DNA from: Rhodospirillales bacterium
GTDB taxonomy: Bacteria; Pseudomonadota; Alphaproteobacteria; ATCC43930; CGMCC-115725
DNA: 64,000 bases
Assembly (NCBI GenBank): GCA_028291405.1
Contig: JAQGID010000461.1
Span: 1-64,000, forward strand
Reading direction: 5' to 3'
A program made the position numbers and the translations under genes. Shown one piece after another: positions 19,586 to 29,660 of the stretch (positions within the stretch are counted from its first letter, which is position 1; every line of letters begins with the position of its first letter). The notes under the pieces were generated by a model that was not told the origin of the DNA, searched no databases, and saw only the letters and a program-made list of their open reading frames with translations.

Positions 19586-21436
19586 TCACACGAGACCGCC
19601 GACGGCGGCCAAGGCGGTGGCGCCCGGCCGAACCTCGTCCTGGGCGAATTGCAGCCCGTAGAGTCGGGCGTAGATGCCGCCGCGCGCCAGCAGCTCGGAG
19701 TGGCTCCCCATCTCGACGATACGCCCGCGGTCGACGACGCAGATGATGTCGGCGTCGACGATTGTCGATAGCCGGTGCGCGATGACGAGGGTCGTGCGGC
19801 CGCGCATGAGCTGTCGCAACGCGCCCTGGACGAGCCGCTCGGATTCGGTGTCGAGCGCCGAGGTCGCCTCGTCGAGCAGCAGGATGGGCGCGTTCTTCAG
19901 CATGGCGCGGGCGATGCTGAGGCGCTGGCGCTGACCGCCCGACAGCTTGACGCCATGCTCGCCGACGAGCGTGTCGTAGCCGTTCGGCAGGGCGCGGATG
20001 AAATCGTCGGCCGCGGCCGACTTGGCCGCCGCGACGATCTCTTCCTCGGTGGCGCCGAAGCGGCCGTAGGCGATGTTGGCCCGCACCGAATCGTCGAAGA
20101 GGCTGACTTCCTGGCTCACTAGCGCGATGCCGGCGCGTAGCGATTCGAGGGTGATGCCGCGCAAATCCTGACGGTCGATCGCGATCTGCCCCGCCGAGAC
20201 GTCGTAGAAGCGTGGAATGAGGTTGAGGATCGTCGACTTGCCGGCGCCCGAGGCGCCGACCAGCGCCACCGTCTTGCCCGCGGGAACCAGCAGATCGATG
20301 CCGGCGAGCGCTGGGGCGCCGTCGTGATAGGCGAAGCGCACGCCGGTGAAGCGGATCTCGCCGCCGCGAATGTCGAGCGGCTTGGCGTCTGGAGCGTTCT
20401 GGATCGTCGGCTCGATATCGAGGACGCTGAAGACGCGCTGCGCCGCCGCCAGGCCTTCCTGCAGATTGGCATTGAGCCCGGCGAGGCTCTTCATCGGCTG
20501 ATAGGCCAGCAGGAGGGCGGTGATGAACGAGAAGAAGGTGCCTGGCGTCCGCACGCCCTCGATCACCTGATGGCCGCCATAGAGGATGACGATGGCGACA
20601 GCGAGCCCGCCCAGCGTCTCCATCAGCGGCGAGGCGGCCGATCGGATGCGCGTCGCACGGTTGACCAGCTTGACGACGCGCTCGATCAGCACCCCGGCGC
20701 GCTCCGACTCGTAATCCTCCATGCCATAGGCCTTGACGTGCCGCGCGCCCTGGAAGGTCTGGTCGAGGAGCGTCGTGAACTGTCCGAGTTCCGCCTGGGT
20801 GTTCGTCGAGACCCGCCGCATGCGGCGTCCCATGCTGATCAACGGTCGAAAGGCGAGGGGGAAGACGATGAAGGAGGCGATCGCCAGCACCCAATCCTGG
20901 CGGAACATCAGGGCCACCAGGAAGATGACGGTCAGCGCGTCCTTGCCGAAGCCGGCGAGCACGTTCGCGGCGGCGCCGCGCAACAGATTGGCGTCGTTGG
21001 TGAAACGCGAGATCAAGGAGCCGGTCGGATTGGCGTGGAAGAAGGCGAGGTCGGCGCGCATCAGCCGCGCGAAGAGGCTCTTCTGCACGTCGGCGATCAC
21101 GTGCTGGCCGACGACGGTCATCAGCACGCCTTGAAAATATGTCGCGAACCCCTTGATGATCGCGAGGGCAACGACGCCGAGCGCGACCGCCCAGAGCAGC
21201 GATCCGTCATGGCCGATGAAGATGTTGTCGAGTACCGGCTGCATCAGCCAGGCGTTGGCTGCGGTCGTCCCGGCGACCAGGAGCATCGCGAACAGGGCAA
21301 GCGCGATCTGGCCGAAATAGGGGCGCAGGAAGACCCCCGTCAGGCGGCGCAGCAGCGCGTATGTGCCGTAGCTCGCCTCGGGATGTCCCGTGCCCGGAGC
21401 GGGGGAAGACGGGGCGGATTGCGGCGCTTCGCTCAA
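19586..21436 (-). CDS. msbA: MsbA-like lipid A ABC exporter (permease-ATPase fusion)
   Basis: GASGAGKSTILNLIPRFYD Walker A; LSGGQRQRLSIARAMLKNAPILLLDEATSALDTESE; adjacent to waaA/lpxK. Confidence 0.9.
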   Translation of the reverse strand: MSEAPQSAPSSPAPGTGHPEASYGTYALLRRLTGVFLRPYFGQIALALFAMLLVAGTTAANAWLMQPVLDNIFIGHDGSLLWAVALGVVALAIIKGFATYFQGVLMTVVGQHVIADVQKSLFARLMRADLAFFHANPTGSLISRFTNDANLLRGAAANVLAGFGKDALTVIFLVALMFRQDWVLAIASFIVFPLAFRPLISMGRRMRRVSTNTQAELGQFTTLLDQTFQGARHVKAYGMEDYESERAGVLIERVVKLVNRATRIRSAASPLMETLGGLAVAIVILYGGHQVIEGVRTPGTFFSFITALLLAYQPMKSLAGLNANLQEGLAAAQRVFSVLDIEPTIQNAPDAKPLDIRGGEIRFTGVRFAYHDGAPALAGIDLLVPAGKTVALVGASGAGKSTILNLIPRFYDVSAGQIAIDRQDLRGITLESLRAGIALVSQEVSLFDDSVRANIAYGRFGATEEEIVAAAKSAAADDFIRALPNGYDTLVGEHGVKLSGGQRQRLSIARAMLKNAPILLLDEATSALDTESERLVQGALRQLMRGRTTLVIAHRLSTIVDADIICVVDRGRIVEMGSHSELLARGGIYARLYGLQFAQDEVRPGATALAAVGGLV

Positions 21437-21499
21437 ACCCGAAATGGCCTGCTTCTCTGGATCCGATTAACGGCGTCCAACGCGGAACGCCTCGCCCCA

Positions 21500-21549
21500 C
21501 TGTGGCAATCGTACCACAGGGTTCGGCGACCCGGCTATGCATAGCCGGG
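21500..21549. repeat. Two adjacent perfect dyads between the GT4 gene and msbA
   Basis: CTGTGG-N8-CCACAG (21500-21519) and 20-bp palindrome CCCGGCTATGCATAGCCGGG (21530-21549). Confidence 0.7.
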
Positions 21550-21601
21550 CGCGCCGCCCGACGCCAGCACGAGCAGGCGCCGGAACTCTACGGGGCTAGA
21601 G

Positions 21602-22612
21602 TTACTGGAGCGGGGCGAGGCTTTGCAAGAACTGCGTCGCGCAATGCGCCCAGGTATAGGCGAGCGCGTATTCGCGGCAGCGCTCGCGCGGGATGGTCAG
21701 CGCGGCAAGCGCCGCGGCCCGCAGGTCTTCGTCAAGGACGCCGACATCGCTGCCGCCGACGACGTCGAGCGGCCCGGGCACCGGGAAGGCGGCGACCGGA
21801 ACGCCGGAGGCGAGCGCCTCGAGGAGGACGAGTCCGAAGGTGTCGGTGCGGCTGGGGAAGACGAAGACGTCGGCGGCGGCGTAATGGGCGGTGAGCGCGT
21901 CGCCGGTCTGGTTGCCCGCGAAATGGGCCGACGGATAGCGCCGCCGCAGCTGTGGCAGGAGCGGTCCGTCGCCGACCACGAGCTTGGAGCCCGGCAGGTC
22001 GAGCGCGAGGAATGCCTCGAGATTCTTCTCGACGGCGAGACGCCCGACCGACAGGAAGATCGGCCGCGGCAGGTCGAGGAAGTCGCGCGCGCCGTCGCTC
22101 TCGGCGGGGTGGAACAGCGTCGGGTCGACGCCGCGCGACCAGCGTCGCAGATTGCCGAAGCCGCGCTCGGCGAGATCGTTGCGGATGCTGTCGGTGGCGA
22201 CCATTACGCCGCTCGACGGGCGATGAAAGCGTCGCAGCATGGCGTAACACCAGCTCGCCGGGACGGCGAAGCGTGACTGGATATATTCCGGAAACCGCGT
22301 GTGGTAGGCGGTCGTGAAGTGCCACCCTTCCTCAAGGCAGAGGCCGCGCACGGCGACGCCGAGCGGGCCCTCGGTCGCGATGTGGATCGCGTCGGGCGCC
22401 GCCTCGCGCAGCATCTTGCGGGCCCGCCCGCCCGGCCGAACCGCGAGGCGGATCTCGGGATATGTCGGGCAGGGAACGGTCACGAAGCGGTCCGGCGTGA
22501 TCGGCACGACCTGGTGGCCCGCCGCGGTGAGCTCACGGGTCACCATGCCGAGCGTCCGCACGACGCCGTTGACCTGCGGCGTCCAGGCGTCACTGACGAG
22601 AGCAATCTTCAC
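21602..22612 (-). CDS. GT4-family glycosyltransferase (GTG start)
   Basis: VKIALVSDAWTPQVNGVVRTLG; FLSVGRLAVEKNLEAFLALDLPGSKLVVGDGP; FPSRTDTFGLVLLEALASGVPVAAF. Confidence 0.92.
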   Translation of the reverse strand: MKIALVSDAWTPQVNGVVRTLGMVTRELTAAGHQVVPITPDRFVTVPCPTYPEIRLAVRPGGRARKMLREAAPDAIHIATEGPLGVAVRGLCLEEGWHFTTAYHTRFPEYIQSRFAVPASWCYAMLRRFHRPSSGVMVATDSIRNDLAERGFGNLRRWSRGVDPTLFHPAESDGARDFLDLPRPIFLSVGRLAVEKNLEAFLALDLPGSKLVVGDGPLLPQLRRRYPSAHFAGNQTGDALTAHYAAADVFVFPSRTDTFGLVLLEALASGVPVAAFPVPGPLDVVGGSDVGVLDEDLRAAALAALTIPRERCREYALAYTWAHCATQFLQSLAPLQ

Positions 22613-22631
22613 GACGCCGATTTCTTTCGCG

Positions 22632-23459
22632 TCACTGCGCCGGCACTCGCTCGTCCTCGTCCGGCGAATCCGCCATGCCCCAGTCGGGATGCAGCGGGTC
22701 GAGGGCGCGCAGCTCGATCCAGTCGATGATCTCGAGTCGGCCGTCCCAATGCTCGACGAGCGCGGTGCAGCTTTCCACCCAATCGCCGTCGTTGCAGTAA
22801 AGCACGTCGCCGAGCTGGCGGATCTCCGCCTTGTGGATATGGCCGCAGACGACGCCATCAACGCCGCGGCGACGTGCCTCGTCGGCGACCGCGTCGGCGA
22901 AATTTCCGACATAGACGACGGCGTTCTTGACCTTGCCCTTGAGATAGGCCGAGAGCGACCAGTAGGGGTAGCCGAGGCGGCGGCGCAGATGGTTGAAATG
23001 CGTGTTGAACCAGATCATCAGATTATAGGCCCAGTCGCCGAGCAGGGCGAGCCAGCGGGCGTATTTGACGACCCCGTCGTAGGCGTCGCCGTGGATGATC
23101 AGCAGGCGACGGCCATCGGCGGTGATATGGACCGCCTCGTCGACCACCTTGATGCCGCCGAGCTCGATCTGGGTGTACTCGCGCAGCCATTCGTCGTGGT
23201 TGCCCGGTATGTAGGTGACCTTTGTCCCCTTACGCGCCTTGCGCAGCACTTTCTGGATGACGTCGTTGTGGCTCTGCGTCCAGTACCAGGAGCGCCGCAT
23301 GCGCCAACCGTCGACGATGTCGCCGACCAGGAACAACATCTCCGAATCATTCCAGCGCAGGAAATCGAGGAGGAAATCCGCTTTGCAACCCCGTGTCCCC
23401 AAATGAATATCGGAGAGAAAGATTGTGCGGTAATGAGTAGTGGCCGCGGCTCGCGCCAT
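22632..23459 (-). CDS. LpxH-like UDP-2,3-diacylglucosamine diphosphatase family metallophosphoesterase
   Basis: TIFLSDIHLGTRGCKADFLLDFLRW; VGDIVDGWRMRRSWYW; PGNHDEWLREY; VVCGHIHKAEIRQL. Confidence 0.9.
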   Translation of the reverse strand: MARAAATTHYRTIFLSDIHLGTRGCKADFLLDFLRWNDSEMLFLVGDIVDGWRMRRSWYWTQSHNDVIQKVLRKARKGTKVTYIPGNHDEWLREYTQIELGGIKVVDEAVHITADGRRLLIIHGDAYDGVVKYARWLALLGDWAYNLMIWFNTHFNHLRRRLGYPYWSLSAYLKGKVKNAVVYVGNFADAVADEARRRGVDGVVCGHIHKAEIRQLGDVLYCNDGDWVESCTALVEHWDGRLEIIDWIELRALDPLHPDWGMADSPDEDERVPAQ

Positions 23460-23571
23460 TCCGCACCTCTCAACATCTAATTGCCGATGCAGAATACGAA
23501 ATCAACATCTTGTGTCAAATGAAATTGACTGATATCTTATTGTAATCGGTGTGTAATATTTAAGTAATGAA

Positions 23572-24510
23572 ATGGAAATAATTGACGAAAGCAGATTGAG
23601 CCTGGCGCCAATGCAGCGCACGACGCGGTCTCGTCTTGTGCCGCGTCGGCTGCTGGTGATCTACAATCCGGCGGCCGGACGCAATCCGCGGCGGCGACTC
23701 GACGCGATTCTCGATCATCTCCGGGCGCTCGGATCGGCCGTGGTCCTGCGTGAGACCGCTGCGCGCGGCGACGCCGAAGCGATCGCCCGCGGCGCCGATC
23801 CGGCGGCGTTCGACGCCGTGGCGGCCGCCGGTGGCGACGGCACGATCAACGAGATCGTCAATGGGCTGGCGAAATCGGGTCTGCCGCTCGCCATCCTGCC
23901 GCTCGGAACCGGCAACGTCCTGGCCAACGAGCTCGGCCTGCCGCACGCACCGCGGCGTCTCGCCGAGCTTGCGGCGTTCGGACGCGAGCGGCCGATCTGG
24001 ACCGGCGAGATCGGCGCGCGCCGCTTCGTCGCGATGGCGGGAATCGGATTCGACGCCGCGGTGGTGGCGGGGCTCGACGAAGGGCTCAAGCGGCGCATCG
24101 GCAAGCTCGCCTTCGTTTGGGAGATCCTGGTTCAGCTCTGGCGCTACGAGCCGCGGCGATTCCACATCGTCTGTGGCGAGAGCGAGCATCGCCCGGCCTC
24201 GGCGGTGATCGCCAAAGGACGCTTCTACGCCGGCCGATTCGTCCTCGCGCCAGCGGCGCGAATCGACGAACCGGCGCTCCATCTCGTCCTCTTCGGACGC
24301 ACCGGCCGCGGCGCGGCGCTGCTCTATCTGGCGGCGCTCGGCCTCGGGCTGACGCATCGCCTGCGCGACGTCACGATCCTCCGCACGCAGAGTCTGACGA
24401 TTCTCGGTCCGGTCGGCCTGCCGGTCGAAGGCGACGGGGACGTCCTCGCGCATCTGCCGGTGACGATTCGCGTCTCCGACCGCCCGATCCTGGCGGTGCG
24501 GCCGGGATGA
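23572..24510 (+). CDS. Diacylglycerol kinase-family lipid kinase
   Basis: RRLLVIYNPAAGRNPRRRLDAIL; AAAGGDGTINEIVNGLAKSGLPLAILPLGTGNVLANELGLP. Confidence 0.92.
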   Translation: MEIIDESRLSLAPMQRTTRSRLVPRRLLVIYNPAAGRNPRRRLDAILDHLRALGSAVVLRETAARGDAEAIARGADPAAFDAVAAAGGDGTINEIVNGLAKSGLPLAILPLGTGNVLANELGLPHAPRRLAELAAFGRERPIWTGEIGARRFVAMAGIGFDAAVVAGLDEGLKRRIGKLAFVWEILVQLWRYEPRRFHIVCGESEHRPASAVIAKGRFYAGRFVLAPAARIDEPALHLVLFGRTGRGAALLYLAALGLGLTHRLRDVTILRTQSLTILGPVGLPVEGDGDVLAHLPVTIRVSDRPILAVRPG

Positions 24511-24769
24511 TCCCACACCGCTAATCCGGCGATCGTCCGGTCTCGGGAACGGGTTGCCGAGCAACACGTCGAGGTTGTATTCAGGATCCCAACGCGACAG
24601 TCATCAAGGACTGTCCGATACCGTGGGTTTTGATGTTGGGGGACCGAATGGCGGCGCATCGAAGTTGCTGAAGGTCGCGCTTGCGCGCGGCATCCGGAGC
24701 CCCACCCTCCTGGTTCTGCGCATCTGCGCGTTCCCCGCGAACCCCACGTCTTTCCGATAGGGCCCGAAG

Positions 24770-26785
24770 ATGACGTCCAGTCATGTCCTGGCGCTCGGTA
24801 TAGCCACGCATGCGGTCTATGGCGCCGTGCTGGCCGCGGCGATCTTCCTCGTCGGTTCCGGGCTGGAGCGAATGCTAGCGCCGCCGCGTCCCGATCGTCC
24901 GGAGCCGATGCTTTCTGCCATCTTCGTTTATGGCATCAGCGGATTGTCCATGGCCGGCTACGCCTCACTATGGGGAGCGATAACCGCGTCGCTTGCGGCG
25001 GTCTCGGCCATCGGGGCAGCTGCCTATGGTGCGCAGGGCATACGCCGCCGCGAACTCGCCGCGGCGGCGTTGCGCGGCAGCGTGAGGGCGCTCCCTTGGG
25101 TGCTGCTCGCCGCGGTGCTGAGCGGCATCTATTTCCATGGTCCGATGCAAGGAGTGAACGGCAGCCCAGTTGGCGATCAGGTCTGGTATGCGGCGAGAAT
25201 CATGAGCATCGCGCAGGCGCCTTGGGTCCGGGCGGATCTGCTCGCCGAGGGGCTCAACAACGAATGGTTCTGGAGCAAGAATATTCCCTTGGTCCTCGGG
25301 GCGCCGTTTGCCGGAGCCGAATTGCTGGAGCCCTTCCTGTTTTTGGCGGTAAGCATGCCGCTGTGCTGCGGCCTGTGGCTCGCCGCGCTGCTTCGCGCCG
25401 AGGCGGAGAAGGTGGAGCCGGATCTGCTGATCGCTGTCTGTGCCGGGGGGCTCGTCGGGCTGGCGCCGTCGCAGTACTGGTCGATGATCGATTCGCCGCC
25501 GATGACGATCGTCTTGCCGCTTGCCGCCATCGGCTCGATGTTCCTGACCCGACGCGAGAGCTCCCTGCCCATCGGCGTCATTTTCGCTGGCCTGACCGCG
25601 GCGATCTGTCTGGAGACAAAGCCGCCTGCTGCGATCTTTTTCGCGCCGTTCCTGGGGCTGCTCCTGCTTCGTCAGATCGACCGGGCGCTCGGCCGCAGAG
25701 CGGCTTTCGCGATTGGCGTTGCTGGTGCACTCGCCGTTCTGACGCTATTCGGCCTGCTCTTGAAAGCAAATCCCGGTTACGTACGCACCCATCATATCGG
25801 CCTCGAAGCACTCTTCGCCTTCTCGCTTCCTAACCTGTCGGAGCAGTGGGGAGAGGGGGGACTTGCAGCGGTCCTCCCGCCATTGCTCAAGCTGCCGCTC
25901 GGAATTTTGGCCTTCGGCATGGCTGCGTCCTGGCGGAAGCCCGACGGGATCTTCCGAATCGCCGTGGTCATCGCGATCGCCGCAGCACTGGTGGCCAATC
26001 TCACCATCCCCAGCGCGGCGACGATCGCTACCCGCTGCGTCATCGCCTTTCTTGGCTTCTCGGCCTTTGCCCTCCGCCCATCCCGCTGGTGGTCGCTCGC
26101 CCTCTTCGCGGCGACTCTACTCGGGACTGCGGTCCAGATGGTCCATCTGAGCCTTAGCACAATCCTTCTTTCCGATGGCTTGACGATGATCTTCTGCGCC
26201 GGAACGATCGCTTCGGTGCTTTCCTTACCCGCGCGAGCCGCGGCGCTCGCAGGGTGGTCCGCCATCGTTCCCGGTACCGCAGTGATCGGGATCTTCCTCG
26301 CTCTCGTCGGCACCCAATGGGGGGCGGACCGTTCCAGCAAGACGATGCAGCTCTCCGCGGCAACGTGGGACGTTTGGCGGCAGGCTCGTCTGCTTATTCC
26401 ACCGGATGGGCTGATCTTCACCGATCAGACCGGCCGCGAATTCGACAGGAACCATGCTTGGAATGCCTATGCGCTGTTTGGCGTCCGTCAGACCTGGATT
26501 AGCGATTGGTACGACGTCCCAGCGCTGTCGTTCGACGCCGAGCGTCTAAAGCGCCAGCTTCTCTTTAACGACGGCGTGCTCGACGGTGTGATCGCGCCGG
26601 ATTGCCTTCCGCTCCACCGACTCTATTCGGGTTATTTCGCGCTGGTGTCGCACGACCGGACGCATCCCGACGACTGGGAGCCGATCTACCGCAACGATGA
26701 ATTCGGCCTATACCAGATTTCCACCACAGCATCGCCGGCGCCGGGGCCCGATTGCGGAAGCGCACGGGCGAGCGCCGGCGGCTGA
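24770..26785 (+). CDS. Large multi-TM membrane protein (GT-C-like)
   Basis: 671 aa with many hydrophobic helices and a soluble C-terminal part; no family motif recognised. Confidence 0.7.
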   Translation: MTSSHVLALGIATHAVYGAVLAAAIFLVGSGLERMLAPPRPDRPEPMLSAIFVYGISGLSMAGYASLWGAITASLAAVSAIGAAAYGAQGIRRRELAAAALRGSVRALPWVLLAAVLSGIYFHGPMQGVNGSPVGDQVWYAARIMSIAQAPWVRADLLAEGLNNEWFWSKNIPLVLGAPFAGAELLEPFLFLAVSMPLCCGLWLAALLRAEAEKVEPDLLIAVCAGGLVGLAPSQYWSMIDSPPMTIVLPLAAIGSMFLTRRESSLPIGVIFAGLTAAICLETKPPAAIFFAPFLGLLLLRQIDRALGRRAAFAIGVAGALAVLTLFGLLLKANPGYVRTHHIGLEALFAFSLPNLSEQWGEGGLAAVLPPLLKLPLGILAFGMAASWRKPDGIFRIAVVIAIAAALVANLTIPSAATIATRCVIAFLGFSAFALRPSRWWSLALFAATLLGTAVQMVHLSLSTILLSDGLTMIFCAGTIASVLSLPARAAALAGWSAIVPGTAVIGIFLALVGTQWGADRSSKTMQLSAATWDVWRQARLLIPPDGLIFTDQTGREFDRNHAWNAYALFGVRQTWISDWYDVPALSFDAERLKRQLLFNDGVLDGVIAPDCLPLHRLYSGYFALVSHDRTHPDDWEPIYRNDEFGLYQISTTASPAPGPDCGSARASAGG

Positions 26786-26791
26786 CCGCGG

Positions 26792-28675
26792 TCAGGACCT
26801 CGTCGCGCGACCATTTTCCGCAACGCGGAACAGAATGAAGAGCGACCAGAGCTTCTTGCTGTGGTCGAAGCGTCCGGAAAGGTGTTGCTTCAGCAACTTC
26901 TCGAGCGATTTCCGCTCGAACCAGCCGTCAATGGGATTGTCGCTGAGCAACGTATCTTGGACCCGTTCTGAAAAGCCGCGACGGAGGAGCGCGGCGAGCG
27001 GCAATGCGAACCCGTGTTTCTTGCGGTGGATCAGATGAGACGGAATGTACCGGCTCGCCAGTTGCTTCAGGAGGTATTTTCCTGATCCCCGACGCAGCTT
27101 CAGGTCCAGCGGTAGCGCCATCGCAAATTCCGCAAAAGGGCGATCGAGGAACGGCGCCCTGACCTCGAGGCTGTTCCACATCGACGCCCGGTCGCTCTTC
27201 ACCAGGATGTCCTCGGCGAGATACGAGGCGAGAAAAACATTCAGCAGCATCTCGATGCCGCGCTGGTGCGGCGTGTCGGCCAGAAATTTCGCGAGCGGCG
27301 CGAAGGTCGTTTCCTCCGGATGATTCGGCAAGGCATCGCGATGCCAAATCGCTATCTTCTCGGCCATCCCGAAGGGGGCGATCCACAGAGCCGACTGATA
27401 ACGCTCGTCGAAACCGAAGCCTTGCGACAGCTGCGACAATCGAAAGCGCAGGCTCATGTATTGCCGCGAAGGCGGCAAGAGACTCAGCAGCTGCCGAATG
27501 AGGTGGCCGACCCGGCGCGGGATCATCGCCATTGGTCCAGCCATTGATTGGGCCCGAAAATTGGGGTAGCCGGCAAAGAGTTCGTCCGCCCCATCGCCTC
27601 CGAGAGCTACAGTCATACTGCCGCGCGCGGCGCGGCAGAGAAGATAGGTCGGCATCAACGACGAATCGCCGAGGGGCTCATCGAGTTGAGTGGCGACGAT
27701 GTCGAAGGCCGCCATCAAATCCGCTTCGGCGAGCTCGATGACTTCATGCGCGATGCCGAGTCGGCGAGCCACATCGCTGGCGTAGCCGCTCTCGTCGAAT
27801 GAGAGTTCCGGCATCTTGACGGTGAAGGCTTTCGCCGTCGAACCGGCGGCAACCGCCAGTGCCGCAATGAGGCTCGAATCGACGCCCCCGGAAAGGAAGA
27901 TTCCCAGGGGTACATCGGCGATCAGTTGCCGCGCGACCGACCGCTTCAAAAGAGCGTCGAGTTCGGCCAATGCATCGCCCTCGGCAATGGCGGCGTTGCC
28001 GCCGATTGTCGGCTGCCAATAGCGCTCGATCGTCGTCCGGCCCTCGATGTGGACGAGGACATGCGCAGGCGGAAGCTTCTGAATTCCCGCCCAGCCGGAG
28101 CGCTCTCCTGGAAGATATTCGTACGTCAAGAACTGAAACGCGGCTTCGCGGTCGACCTCGGCTCCACGAAATTTCGGGTGCTTGCGGATCGCCGTCACTT
28201 CAGACGCGAAGATCAGTGCCCCATCGGCCTCGCCATAGAAGAGCGGTTTCTCGCCGAAGCGATCGCGCACGAGAGACAGAGCGCCGGTTTGGCCGTCGCG
28301 GAAGGCGAACGCGAACATTCCGTTGAGCCGCTCGATCGCCGCCCGAACCCCGTGACGACGGAGAAGCTGGAACAAAACTTCCGTATCGGAGCCGTCGCGC
28401 AGAGGGACGCCGTCGGACCGCAGATCGGCGGCCAGTTCGCGAAAATTGTAAATCTCGCCGTTGAAGATGAGCATGTCGCCGGTCGCCGGATCGACCCGCG
28501 GCTGCTCGCCGCCGCCCAACTCGATGATTGCCAGTCGGCAATGGCCGAATGCCAGCCCATCGCGAACCACCGCCCCCTCGGCGTCCGGTCCGCGATGGCG
28601 GATGGCCGAGCGCATGTCGTCAAGGAGGGCGTAGGCCTCAGGTCCGGCGCGGGTAAAGCCGACGAGTCCGCACAT
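26792..28675 (-). CDS. asnB: Asparagine synthase (glutamine-hydrolysing), AsnB family
   Basis: MCGLVGFTRAGPEAYALLDDMRSAIRHRGPDAEG; FNGEIYNFREL; GIFLSGGVDSSLIAALA. Confidence 0.94.
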   Translation of the reverse strand: MCGLVGFTRAGPEAYALLDDMRSAIRHRGPDAEGAVVRDGLAFGHCRLAIIELGGGEQPRVDPATGDMLIFNGEIYNFRELAADLRSDGVPLRDGSDTEVLFQLLRRHGVRAAIERLNGMFAFAFRDGQTGALSLVRDRFGEKPLFYGEADGALIFASEVTAIRKHPKFRGAEVDREAAFQFLTYEYLPGERSGWAGIQKLPPAHVLVHIEGRTTIERYWQPTIGGNAAIAEGDALAELDALLKRSVARQLIADVPLGIFLSGGVDSSLIAALAVAAGSTAKAFTVKMPELSFDESGYASDVARRLGIAHEVIELAEADLMAAFDIVATQLDEPLGDSSLMPTYLLCRAARGSMTVALGGDGADELFAGYPNFRAQSMAGPMAMIPRRVGHLIRQLLSLLPPSRQYMSLRFRLSQLSQGFGFDERYQSALWIAPFGMAEKIAIWHRDALPNHPEETTFAPLAKFLADTPHQRGIEMLLNVFLASYLAEDILVKSDRASMWNSLEVRAPFLDRPFAEFAMALPLDLKLRRGSGKYLLKQLASRYIPSHLIHRKKHGFALPLAALLRRGFSERVQDTLLSDNPIDGWFERKSLEKLLKQHLSGRFDHSKKLWSLFILFRVAENGRATRS

Positions 28676-28676
28676 G

Positions 28677-29648
28677 CTACCAGCGCGTGTCGACGGCAGG
28701 CGCGACTGCGGACTGATGACTGACGGACCGGATCTTGAATGGTGACTTGCCCTGCGACTCGAAATAAGTCCGGACTTGCAACTCGGCGATGACCCCGAGA
28801 AGCAGGAAGAGCACTCCAGAGAGGCCGACCGTTCCGGCCATGAGAGGCAGAGGCGTTTGAACGAGCGACAGCCCATAGCCGAACTTGAGAACGAGCGCCC
28901 AGCCAAAGAGGGCGAATGATGTCGCGAGGAAGATCAACCCGAATTTACCGAAGAACTGGATCGGCCGATCGAATGCGCGGTCGAGGAAATAGAGGATGAA
29001 CAAATCGAGCGTGACGCGCGCAATCCTGCCGAAGCCATATTTCGACCGGCCGAACTTGCGAGGGTGATGGGTGACCTCGAGCTCGGTTACCCGGCCGCCT
29101 TCCCAACCGGCATAGATCGGGATGAAGCGATGCATCTCGCCGTAGAGCTTGACGCCCTCGATTACGTCCCGGCGGTATGCCTTCATCGTGCAACCGTAAT
29201 CGTGCAGTCCGACGCCGAGCAATTTCGAAATCAGCAGGTTCGCGGCGCCGGAAGCGATGCGACGCGAGCCGGTATCATGGCGGGTCTTGCGCCAGCCGGA
29301 GACGACGTCGTAGCCCTCCTTGAGCTTCGCCAGGAGGCGCGGTATGTCGGCCGGGTCGTTTTGCCCATCGCCGTCGAGAGGGATGATCACCGCCCCGGAA
29401 CTGTGCTGAATGGCGGCCATGAGCGCTGCGGTCTGACCGTAGTTGCGGCGCAAATGTATGACTGTCACCCGCGGATCGCGTGCTGCCAACGCGTCGAGCG
29501 CTTTTGCCGAGCCATCGCCCGAGCCATCATTGGCGAAGATGATCTCCGACGAGCAATCGAGGATTTCGAGGACCTGACGCAGCCCCTCGTATAGCGGGAC
29601 GACGCTCTCTTCCTCGTTGAAGATCGGGATGATGATCGACAGGTCCAT
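28677..29648 (-). CDS. GT2 polyprenol-phosphate-type glycosyltransferase with two C-terminal TM helices
   Basis: MDLSIIIPIFNEEESVVPLYEGLRQVL; FANDGSGDGS; IPLDGDGQNDPADIPRLL. Confidence 0.92.
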   Translation of the reverse strand: MDLSIIIPIFNEEESVVPLYEGLRQVLEILDCSSEIIFANDGSGDGSAKALDALAARDPRVTVIHLRRNYGQTAALMAAIQHSSGAVIIPLDGDGQNDPADIPRLLAKLKEGYDVVSGWRKTRHDTGSRRIASGAANLLISKLLGVGLHDYGCTMKAYRRDVIEGVKLYGEMHRFIPIYAGWEGGRVTELEVTHHPRKFGRSKYGFGRIARVTLDLFILYFLDRAFDRPIQFFGKFGLIFLATSFALFGWALVLKFGYGLSLVQTPLPLMAGTVGLSGVLFLLLGVIAELQVRTYFESQGKSPFKIRSVSHQSAVAPAVDTRW

Positions 29649-29660
29649 GAGTGCTTCTTT

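Noticed and set aside
24596-24615. Rho-independent terminator for the DAG kinase gene
   Set aside because: Stem is good, but no U-tract follows on the plus strand.
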